Positions 1 to 6,002 of a stretch of DNA of 10,883 nucleotides are shown here, piece after piece. Made by a program: the position numbers and the translations under genes. The stretch is from positions 1 through 10,883 of the forward strand of contig DTVI01000051.1 in assembly GCA_012963655.1 (NCBI GenBank), written 5' to 3'. The notes below the pieces were generated by a model, which saw only the letters and a program-made list of their open reading frames with translations, made no database searches and was not told the DNA's origin. This stretch comes from Sulfurimonas sp. (GTDB lineage Bacteria; Campylobacterota; Campylobacteria; Campylobacterales; Sulfurimonadaceae). Positions within the stretch are counted from its first letter, which is position 1. Every line of letters begins with the position of its first letter.

Positions 1-13
1 CCTTCTACCTTGA

Positions 14-45
14 CTTACTTATATTCTGAAGGCCCTATAAGTAAG
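14..45. repeat. Inverted repeat, 10-bp perfect stem, beyond the end of rseP
   Basis: The arms at 14-23 and 36-45 (CTTACTTATA / TATAAGTAAG) are exact reverse complements around a 12-base loop. There is no T-tract directly after the stem on either strand, so a classic intrinsic terminator is not supported. It lies downstream of the rseP stop on the minus strand, and the neighbouring gene is outside the window. It could be a leader structure of the next gene, an mRNA 3'-end structure or a protein-binding site. Confidence 0.55.
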
Positions 46-62
46 ACCTTATTCAAAGATTT

Positions 63-93
63 CTATTTTTTAACACAAAGAGTTAAAAAATAG
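63..93. repeat. Inverted repeat, 12-bp perfect AT-rich stem, downstream of rseP
   Basis: The arms at 63-74 (CTATTTTTTAAC) and 82-93 (GTTAAAAAATAG) are perfectly complementary around a 7-base loop, ACAAAGA. The stem starts 39 bases beyond the rseP stop codon at 132-134, so it is the natural candidate for the 3' end of the pgsA-rseP transcript. However, the stem has only three G-C pairs at its ends and the minus-strand sequence after it (AAATCTTTG) is only weakly U-rich. I therefore call the repeat with confidence but not its role as a terminator. Confidence 0.6.
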
Positions 94-131
94 GGAGATT
101 GTGTACTTATTTCTAGTTAATGATATTTATA

Positions 132-1178
132 TTAACCAACTAATCTATTTATATCATTATATATGCCTAAAAACATTAGAGCAAAAAGTATGACCCATCC
201 TGCAATAGTAAAACGCATAAGAGCTGTTTCATTTGGAGGACGTTTGAAAATTATCTCGTATAAGTTAAACATAATATGTCCGCCATCAAGAGCAGGAATA
301 GGGAAAAGGTTTAAGATACCAAGGTTTACTGAGATGAGTGCAGCAAAAAAGAAGACGGCCATCCAACCTTGTTGACTTGCGTCAGCGGTAATCTTTACTA
401 TGCTTATAACACCACCAAGTTCCTTAACAGGTACATCACCCGTTATAAGTCTTTTAACACCTCCAAAAATAAGGCCTGAAGCCCAAATGGTTTGCTCAAC
501 TGCGTAAGAAAAAGAATTGGAAATTTCAAGTTCTTTAGTTTCTCCTGCCGCGCCTATACCAATCATTCTTCTTTGTACTGTTTCATTAAAGTCATTTTTA
601 GCCTCACGCATTTGCGGCGTGATAGTAAAGTTTTGGATGTATTGACCTCTTTCAAGGGTGATATTAATGGCACCTTTTGAACCTGAAATAGCCTTAGCCA
701 TCTCTGTCCAGGTATCTATATCAACACCATTTATATTTTTAATAGTGTCATTGCTTTCAAGACCTGCCATAAAAGCAGGTGAATCTTTAACAACCTGACC
801 AATAACAGGAAGTAAGACCTTTGGTCCGCCAAGTCCAATAGCCCAAAATAAGAAGAAAGCGATAACAAAGTTTGCAAAAGGACCGGCTAGAAGTATGAAA
901 ATTCTTTGAGAAGGTGTTTTGACATTATAGGAGTCATCATCATCACTTCTAGCATTAGGATCCATATCTTCTTGACCCTTCATTTGTACATATCCACCAA
1001 GAGGAATCATAGAAATCTTCCACTCAGTGTTTATCCAGTTAAAAGAATAGATAGTCTTACCAAAGCCTATACTAAAGATTTTTACAGACACGCCCATCAT
1101 TCTCGCAGCGATGTAATGACCTAATTCATGAAAGAAAATAAGTGCAGATAGCACTAAAAGAGAAACAAACCAACCCAT
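132..1178 (-). CDS. rseP: RIP zinc metalloprotease RseP (site-2 protease family, M50)
   Basis: Inner-membrane protease that cleaves transmembrane segments of substrate proteins, such as anti-sigma factors or leftover signal peptides. In sequence: the zinc motif HExxH is at residues 17-21 (HELGH) inside the first membrane helix. A second hydrophobic segment lies at about 93-115, a single PDZ-like domain at about 122-190 (GQVV..SPA..AGL), and the second metal-site motif N-x-F-P-x-P-x-LDGG at 290-300, with D298 the third zinc ligand. A last helix is at about 325-342. At 348 residues with one PDZ domain it is shorter than the 450-residue E. coli protein, which has two. The ATG start has a good AAGGAT ribosome site within the end of pgsA, and the pgsA stop overlaps the start by one base (TAATG), implying translational coupling. 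Substrate is unknown here; no sigma-E or RseA gene is in view. Confidence 0.95.
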   Translation of the reverse strand: MGWFVSLLVLSALIFFHELGHYIAARMMGVSVKIFSIGFGKTIYSFNWINTEWKISMIPLGGYVQMKGQEDMDPNARSDDDDSYNVKTPSQRIFILLAGPFANFVIAFFLFWAIGLGGPKVLLPVIGQVVKDSPAFMAGLESNDTIKNINGVDIDTWTEMAKAISGSKGAINITLERGQYIQNFTITPQMREAKNDFNETVQRRMIGIGAAGETKELEISNSFSYAVEQTIWASGLIFGGVKRLITGDVPVKELGGVISIVKITADASQQGWMAVFFFAALISVNLGILNLFPIPALDGGHIMFNLYEIIFKRPPNETALMRFTIAGWVILFALMFLGIYNDINRLVG

Positions 1179-1768
1179 TATTTATCCTTAAAGGCTTTTG
1201 AAAAGCCTATAATATATTCTACGCCTGAGTATACAGTTAAAATAACTGCAAACCAAAGTAGGGTGTTATCAACAGCAAAAGGAACAAAGTTAAGTAAGTC
1301 CCAGTGCATAATTAAAAAGCCAATGGCTATCATCTGAGTAACTGTCTTTACTTTACCAGCAATTGAAGCACCTACATCAATGCCCTCTGCAACTGCTACA
1401 GTTCTAAGGCCTGTGATAAAGAGTTCTCTTACGATGATAATATAGATGGCCCAAGGACTTGCGTCACCTGTCATCATAAGGGCTAAAAAAGCACCAATAG
1501 TTAACATCTTATCAGCAAGTGGATCTAGAATTTTTCCAAGAATTGTAGCCTGGTCTAACATACGCGCTACATATCCATCAAAAAAGTCTGTGGTACTTGC
1601 TAGTACAAAGAGCAGGGCAGCGAGGTAATATACCCAGGTTATATGTATACCTTGGTCTGTGAAGAACTCAGGTGTTAAGATAACCCAAAACATTATAGGT
1701 GCCATAAGCACACGGATAAAGGCTAGCATATTAGGAATATTTAGTATTTTACTTTTTTGTTGAGACAT
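1178..1768 (-). CDS. pgsA: CDP-diacylglycerol--glycerol-3-phosphate 3-phosphatidyltransferase
   Basis: Integral membrane enzyme that joins CDP-diacylglycerol and glycerol-3-phosphate to give phosphatidylglycerol phosphate, the committed step to phosphatidylglycerol and cardiolipin. The CDP-alcohol phosphotransferase signature D-x2-DG-x2-AR-x8-G-x3-D-x3-D is complete: D61, D64, G65, A68, R69, G78, D82 and D86 in the 196-residue protein. It is followed by the PgsA-typical RELFITGLR near residue 114 and several hydrophobic helices. I chose the ATG at 1768 because the family usually begins a few residues before LNIPN and is about 180-200 residues long. A TTG at 1804 would add 12 residues but has no ribosome site. 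The ATG also has only a weak site, so the start is the least sure part. The gene is 108 bases after the FabL-like gene, with a hairpin between, and overlaps rseP by one base. Confidence 0.92.
   Translation of the reverse strand: MSQQKSKILNIPNMLAFIRVLMAPIMFWVILTPEFFTDQGIHITWVYYLAALLFVLASTTDFFDGYVARMLDQATILGKILDPLADKMLTIGAFLALMMTGDASPWAIYIIIVRELFITGLRTVAVAEGIDVGASIAGKVKTVTQMIAIGFLIMHWDLLNFVPFAVDNTLLWFAVILTVYSGVEYIIGFSKAFKDK
1192..1208 (-). repeat. Palindrome just before the rseP ribosome binding site
   Basis: AGGCTTTT (1192-1199) and AAAAGCCT (1201-1208) form a perfect 8-bp inverted repeat around one central base, within the last codons of pgsA. On the minus-strand transcript it would fold into a short hairpin, realistically 6 bp with a 5-base loop, ending a few bases before the AAGGAT ribosome site of rseP (1184-1189). 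Ribosomes finishing pgsA would melt it, so it could tie rseP translation to that of pgsA. That role is inferred. Confidence 0.4.
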
Positions 1769-1832
1769 ATTGAAACTTTGTTTTATGATTGATAAAGCTC
1801 TCAAAAAGAACTTTATTAAGAATAAAATATTA

Positions 1833-1853
1833 AGAGTATCTATTAGATACTCT
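1833..1853 (-). terminator. Candidate weak terminator or attenuator between the FabL-like gene and pgsA
   Basis: AGAGTATCT (1833-1841) and AGATACTCT (1845-1853) form a perfect 9-bp stem with a 3-base loop, ATT, 24 bases after the SDR stop codon. In the minus direction it is followed by TAATATTTTATTCTT, a broken T-rich tract. Only three of nine pairs are G-C, so termination would be partial at best. A TATACT box (1855-1860) directly upstream on the minus strand is a possible -10 element for pgsA; if used, transcription would start inside the hairpin. The two readings conflict and sequence alone does not settle them. Confidence 0.4.
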
Positions 1854-1876
1854 AAGTATAAAAAATATTTTTGGCC

Positions 1877-2647
1877 TTATTGAAAAGTGGTTCCACCGTC
1901 TACAACGATAGTCTGACCTGTCATCCATGAAGATTCATTTCCACATAAGAAAAGACAAGCACCCGTAAGGTCTGTTGTCTTACCCATTCTAGAAAGAGGA
2001 GAACGTCTAACAACTTCACCCTTAACTTCTTCGTAGTTAGGGAAGGCTTTTAGTGCATCAGTGTCAATGGGACCACCAGAAACAGCATTAACACGGATAT
2101 TCTTTTCTCCAAGTTCTGCTGCAGCGTATTTAACCATAGTCTCAACAGCTGCCTTGTTTGTTCCATGACCTGAATAATTAGGTGTATAAACAAGGTTTCC
2201 TGTAGAACTCATAGAAATGATAGAACCACCATTTCCAGTTGCTTCAATACGTTTAGTCGCTTCTTGAGCACCTACGACAAAGGCAGCTACTGTAGCAGTA
2301 TAGATATTTGTTAGACCCTTTGGTTTAAGTCTCATAAATGGCGCAAAACCACCTACAACCGCGCGTCCAGAGATGATAGCGTTTGATATGAAGAAGTCAA
2401 GAGTTGAGAAATCTTCATCAAATAACTTGAAAACATCTTTGTATGTTAAAGGTTCCATAATATCTAATCTATAAGCTCTACATTTAACCTTGAACTTTGA
2501 TTCAATGTCTGCAATAATCTCAGTTGCAATGTCTGCTGATGAAGCATAAGTAAAGGCTACATCACATCCTCTTTCAGCGAAGGCATAAACAATAGCCTTT
2601 CCAATTCCACGCGTTCCACCACTAATAAAAAGAGTCTTACCTTGCAT
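1877..2647 (-). CDS. fabL: FabL-like enoyl-ACP reductase (SDR family)
   Basis: Short-chain dehydrogenase/reductase of 256 residues, most likely the NAD(P)H-dependent enoyl-ACP reductase that completes each round of fatty acid elongation. The cofactor loop is SGGTRGIGK (9-17), NA is at 89-90, and the catalytic pair is Y158-x6-K165, with an upstream tyrosine Y154. Y-x6-K is the enoyl-reductase spacing; ordinary SDRs have Y-x3-K. The segment NAVSGGPIDTDALKAFPN (187-204) closely matches what I recall of Bacillus subtilis FabL (NAVSGGAIDTDALKHFPN). The end, GQTIVVDGG, is typical. The ATG overlaps the dapA stop by one base (TAATG) and has the ribosome site AAAGGA within dapA, so it is coupled to dapA. 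The H. pylori gene in the same position was, as I remember, labelled hdhA (7-alpha-hydroxysteroid dehydrogenase). The SDR family is certain; enoyl-ACP as substrate is a strong inference. Confidence 0.82.
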   Translation of the reverse strand: MQGKTLFISGGTRGIGKAIVYAFAERGCDVAFTYASSADIATEIIADIESKFKVKCRAYRLDIMEPLTYKDVFKLFDEDFSTLDFFISNAIISGRAVVGGFAPFMRLKPKGLTNIYTATVAAFVVGAQEATKRIEATGNGGSIISMSSTGNLVYTPNYSGHGTNKAAVETMVKYAAAELGEKNIRVNAVSGGPIDTDALKAFPNYEEVKGEVVRRSPLSRMGKTTDLTGACLFLCGNESSWMTGQTIVVDGGTTFQ

Positions 2648-3540
2648 TACAGTCCTTTAATTTCATATTGTTTCATTACTTCTTCTATCTTCTTCATGTT
2701 TTCAACACTTGGAGCTAAAAGAGGTAGTCTATATTCTAAAGTGTCAATTAAACCAGCGATATACATGGCTGCCTTAATTGGTATTGGGTTTGATTCACAA
2801 AACATTACGCTATTGATAGGGTAAAGCTTGTCATTAAGAGCCTTAGACTCTTTAAACTTACCTTCAAGGGCAAAATGAACCATTTGAGATTTTAAATCAG
2901 GCAGTAGGTTTGATGTTACAGAGGTTGAACCTGCACCACCATTAGCTAGTATGGGAAAGTCAATTGCGTCATCTCCAGAAAGTACTGCTAAAAGAGGACG
3001 ACGAGAAAGAAGTTCAACAGTACGTTCTAATGAACCTGTTGCTTCTTTAACCCCATAAATATTGTCAAAATCATCAAAAAGACGGATAGTTGTATCAGCA
3101 GAGATATCAACCATAGTTCGTCCAGGTACATTATAAAGCATCATTCCTAAGTCTGGAACAGCTTCAGCAATGGCCTTATAATGTTGGTAAAGACCTTCTT
3201 GAGAAGGCTTGTTATAATAAGGGCTTACCGAAAAGATAGCATCAACACCACATTTTTGAGCGTGAATAGCTAGGTCAACGGCTTCAAAAGTTGCATTTGA
3301 ACCTGAACCTGCAAGAACCTTTGTATTGGTTCCTTTACATACTTCTACGGCTATTTCTATACATCTTTTATGTTCATCATGTGTAAGTGTTGCACTCTCA
3401 CCCGTAGTGCCAACGGGACAGATTGCGTCCATCCCATTAGCAATTTGTCTTTTAATAAGATTTGCATAAGACTGCTCATCTAAGGTTTCATTTCTAAAAG
3501 GGGTTATGAGAGCTGTGGTTGCGCCTGTTACTTTAGTCAT
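2647..3540 (-). CDS. dapA: 4-hydroxy-tetrahydrodipicolinate synthase (DapA)
   Basis: Cytoplasmic aldolase that condenses pyruvate with aspartate semialdehyde, the first step committed to diaminopimelate and lysine. At 297 residues it is the normal length. Catalytic residues are all visible: GTTGES with T45/T46 (44-49), Y136 and R141 in YNVPGR, and the Schiff-base lysine K165 in GVKEATG; Y109 is in SPYYNKP. The residues that bind inhibitory lysine in E. coli are also kept (S49, A50, H54, H57, N82, E86, Y108), so feedback inhibition by lysine is likely. One oddity: GGAGSTSV (201-208) stands where E. coli has GGHGVISV, placing T206 at the position of I203, which touches the active site. The start has a clear AAGGAA ribosome site and overlaps the upstream M16 gene by 8 bases; the stop overlaps the FabL-like gene by one. 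The product feeds peptidoglycan precursor synthesis. Confidence 0.97.
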   Translation of the reverse strand: MTKVTGATTALITPFRNETLDEQSYANLIKRQIANGMDAICPVGTTGESATLTHDEHKRCIEIAVEVCKGTNTKVLAGSGSNATFEAVDLAIHAQKCGVDAIFSVSPYYNKPSQEGLYQHYKAIAEAVPDLGMMLYNVPGRTMVDISADTTIRLFDDFDNIYGVKEATGSLERTVELLSRRPLLAVLSGDDAIDFPILANGGAGSTSVTSNLLPDLKSQMVHFALEGKFKESKALNDKLYPINSVMFCESNPIPIKAAMYIAGLIDTLEYRLPLLAPSVENMKKIEEVMKQYEIKGL

Positions 3541-4837
3541 TGCTTTTCCTTAATATAACGGTGGTTGATTGTGTTTCATCAAAATATTTTAAAGCTGCTG
3601 TTTGGATATCTTGTGGACTAAGGACATTAATATTGTCTTCATATGTCATAAGGGGTTCTAAATTCCCACGAGCAAGATACCCACCAAATAAGTCAGCTAC
3701 TGAAGAAGAAGACTCTAAAGAATATATAAAGTCTGCTTTTGTACTGATCTTAACCTTAGCTAACTCAGCATCTTTAACATGCTTTGTACGAAGTTTTTCA
3801 ATTTCGTGTAAGATCTCTTTTTCAACGTCTTCAGCTTTAACATCAGGATTACAAACTGCCATAAAGATGAAAAGACCTGGATCAATGTTTTCCATGTTAT
3901 AAGCATAAATTTGATTAGCAAGATGTTTATCACTTACCAGACTTTGATAAAGGCGTGAACTCTTACCTGAACTTAGCATTTCTGATATTGCTGAAAGAGC
4001 AGGTTGGTCTTTGTGCTGATAGTTAGGTATATGATAAGTGATTGCAAGCATTTCTACTTCACTTTCTTTATATACGATTAAACGTTTAGCCCCATCTTGC
4101 TTTGGCTCTATTTGATGTACAGTTGGGATGTCTTTTTTATTTTTTATACGTGCAAAATGTTCTTTAGTCTGAGCAAATACATCTTCAGCTTTTACATCAC
4201 CTGTTACAATGATAATGGCATTTTTTGGTTGATAAAAGGTTTCATGAAAACTTGTTATATCTTCTAGCTTCCAATTTTGAATATCTCCCATAAAACCAAT
4301 TGGTGTCCAGTGGTAAGGATGGTAAAGGTAAGTATTATTAAAAAGTCTAAAGTACATATATCCTAGAGGTGAATTGTCAGTTCTCCATCTTCTTTCTTCA
4401 GCTACAACATTACGTTCAGGTTGAAATTCATCATCTTTAAGCTTAAGTGACTCCATTAACTCACCAAAAAGATCAAGTGATTTATTTAAGTTCTTAGTAG
4501 AAGATTTTATATAATAGTGTGTATAGTCAAAACCAGTAGATGCATTAGAAAGTCCACCCATTCCTTTTACAATTTCATCAAACTGACCAGATTTAAGATT
4601 GTCTGTTGATTTAAAGTTCATGTGTTCAAGCATATGTGCTATTCCACTTTTACCCATAACCTCGTTACGAGATCCAACCTTATAAAAGATATCTGTTGAG
4701 ATAACGCTGGTTTTGTTTTCCATAGGGATAACGACGACTTGAAGACCATTTTCTAGAGTTTGTGTTTGGTATGCTGGTAAAGATGCTGACATCAGTACTC
4801 CTGTTGTAATAATTAATGCATTAAGTAATTTAAGCAT
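3533..4837 (-). CDS. Exported M16 family zinc peptidase
   Basis: A 434-residue single-module peptidase of the M16 (pitrilysin/mitochondrial processing peptidase) family. The N-terminus looks like a cleavable signal peptide: a lysine at position 3, a hydrophobic core at about 5-18 and SLPA near 19-22, so it probably works in the periplasm. The inverted zinc motif HxxEH is intact at 68-72 (HMLEH), and the distal glutamates E141 and E148 (ERNVVAEE) sit 7 apart as in pitrilysin. The usual AITYHIP and SSGKSSRLYQ stretches of the second half follow. It therefore looks active rather than a degenerate partner subunit, although M16B enzymes often act as pairs and no partner is encoded here. It overlaps pyrD and dapA by 8 bases each, so the three are probably co-translated. 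The H. pylori homologue beside dapA carries the label pqqE by my recollection; a role in PQQ synthesis is not supported. Substrate unknown. Confidence 0.9.
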   Translation of the reverse strand: MLKLLNALIITTGVLMSASLPAYQTQTLENGLQVVVIPMENKTSVISTDIFYKVGSRNEVMGKSGIAHMLEHMNFKSTDNLKSGQFDEIVKGMGGLSNASTGFDYTHYYIKSSTKNLNKSLDLFGELMESLKLKDDEFQPERNVVAEERRWRTDNSPLGYMYFRLFNNTYLYHPYHWTPIGFMGDIQNWKLEDITSFHETFYQPKNAIIIVTGDVKAEDVFAQTKEHFARIKNKKDIPTVHQIEPKQDGAKRLIVYKESEVEMLAITYHIPNYQHKDQPALSAISEMLSSGKSSRLYQSLVSDKHLANQIYAYNMENIDPGLFIFMAVCNPDVKAEDVEKEILHEIEKLRTKHVKDAELAKVKISTKADFIYSLESSSSVADLFGGYLARGNLEPLMTYEDNINVLSPQDIQTAALKYFDETQSTTVILRKSND

Positions 4838-5897
4838 TTTGTCTATCCGCTCCTATAGCCTCAGAAATGGTTTTATAACCATCAGTTGCTAAAAGCTCTA
4901 CAAGACCTTCGTTAATATCACGAATAAGTGTTGGACCATGAAAAACAATGGCTGAAAGTATCTGCACTAAAGAGGCACCTGCTTTAATACGCTTATAGGC
5001 TTCTTCGGCAGAGTCAATACCTCCAACAGAAATCAAGATACATTTTCCATAAAGCTCTTTTGCAATAGCTTCAAAGATAATAAAAGATTTTTCTTTTAAA
5101 ACAGCGCCTGAAATACCACCAATATCCTTAGGATTTGACACTAAAGAATAATCAATACTTGTATTAGTAGCAATAATACCTGCTGCTCCTGCCTTAACTG
5201 CCATCTTAGAAAGTTCAACAGCTTGTTCAGGACTCATATCAGGAGCAATTTTTAACATGATTGGCTTATCGGTAAGTTTTTTAGCTTCAGAAAAAAGAGC
5301 TGTGATAAAATCTTCATTTTGTAAATCTCTTAATCCTGGTGTGTTAGGAGAAGAGATGTTAATAACGAGATAATCACAAAGGTCTTTAAACTCTTTGATA
5401 AGTGTTGTATAGTCATTAATAGCGTCTTTTTCTTCCGTGAGTTTATTCTTACCAATGTTAACACCAATAGGTGTAGAAAAAGGAAAACGTTCTTTTAAAC
5501 GACGCTCAACCTTAGCCATTCCATCATTATTAAAGCCCATAGCATTTTGAACGGCTTCTTCTTCAATATGACGGAACATTCTAGGTTTAGGATTTCCTGC
5601 TTGAGGTTTAGGAGTAACAGTTCCGATTTCGGTATAGCCAAAACCAAGGGCCTGCATTCCACGAATCATAGTGGCATTCTTATCAAAGCCTGCACCTAAA
5701 CCCACAGGGTTTAAAAAAGTACGCCCAAACAGTTCTTGAGATAAAGAATCATGTTGAATAAAATGGTCTTTTATCCAAGGATTATAAGCTGAAGGAAAGA
5801 CATTAGACCCGCGTAAAAAGAACTCAACTAAATGGTGAGCTGTTTCGGGTTGGAGCTTAAAAAGATAAGGTTTGATAGCACTGTAAGGAATAAGCAA
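4830..5897 (-). CDS. pyrD: Quinone-dependent dihydroorotate dehydrogenase (class 2)
   Basis: Oxidises dihydroorotate to orotate in pyrimidine synthesis and passes electrons via FMN to membrane quinone. The 355 residues begin with the N-terminal helical extension typical of the membrane-associated class 2 enzymes (LFKLQPETAHH, 12-22). Then come GAGFDKN (68-74), TVTPKPQAGNPKPRMFR (93-109) and NISSPNTPGLR (180-190), with S183 the catalytic base; class 1 enzymes have Cys there. K216, N245-T246 and the GG at 292-293 also fit FMN and substrate binding. VQILSA (311-316) differs from E. coli VQIYSG: a leucine replaces the tyrosine near the FMN phosphate. The start is TTG at 5897; no ATG fits, the N-terminus aligns with the family, and AAGAGAG lies 9 bases upstream. 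It heads the dapA-containing unit and overlaps the M16 gene by 8 bases. Confidence 0.95.
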   Translation of the reverse strand: MLIPYSAIKPYLFKLQPETAHHLVEFFLRGSNVFPSAYNPWIKDHFIQHDSLSQELFGRTFLNPVGLGAGFDKNATMIRGMQALGFGYTEIGTVTPKPQAGNPKPRMFRHIEEEAVQNAMGFNNDGMAKVERRLKERFPFSTPIGVNIGKNKLTEEKDAINDYTTLIKEFKDLCDYLVINISSPNTPGLRDLQNEDFITALFSEAKKLTDKPIMLKIAPDMSPEQAVELSKMAVKAGAAGIIATNTSIDYSLVSNPKDIGGISGAVLKEKSFIIFEAIAKELYGKCILISVGGIDSAEEAYKRIKAGASLVQILSAIVFHGPTLIRDINEGLVELLATDGYKTISEAIGADRQNA

Positions 5898-5923
5898 TAG
5901 ATTACGCTCTCTTTTTTATTGTG

Positions 5924-5929
5924 ATTATA
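5924..5929 (-). promoter_or_regulatory. Candidate sigma-70 promoter (-10 box) for pyrD and the genes downstream
   Basis: The minus strand reads TTTTTAAGTATAATC here, with a perfect TATAAT. T-rich sequence upstream of the -10 box in place of a good -35 element is the known style of housekeeping promoters in Campylobacter and Helicobacter; I see no convincing TTGACA. Transcription would start near 5917, giving a leader of about 20 bases that still contains the AAGAGAG ribosome site (5907-5913). It lies in the only sizeable gap between cysS and pyrD and would drive pyrD-M16-dapA-fabL. Confidence 0.55.
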
Positions 5930-5970
5930 CTTAAAAATATTTAATCTGAGTTTGAAATTGTAAAAGCAGG

Positions 5971-6000
5971 CCTTTAATACACCCAAAGGAAGAACCTTTG
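5971..6000 (-). other. Overlapping inverted repeats just after cysS
   Basis: CAAAGG (5984-5989) can pair with CCTTTG (5995-6000) across a 5-base loop, starting a few bases after the cysS stop. The same AAAGG can instead pair with CCTTT at 5971-5975, so two mutually exclusive small hairpins are possible. No T-tract follows on the minus strand, so this is at most a weak 3'-end structure for murJ-cysS. Confidence 0.3.
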
Positions 6001-6002
6001 TA

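Noticed and set aside
1769..1804. Longer pgsA start at TTG 1804 adding 12 residues.
   Set aside because: No ribosome site precedes it and the family does not carry this extension; the ATG at 1768 gives a normal length.
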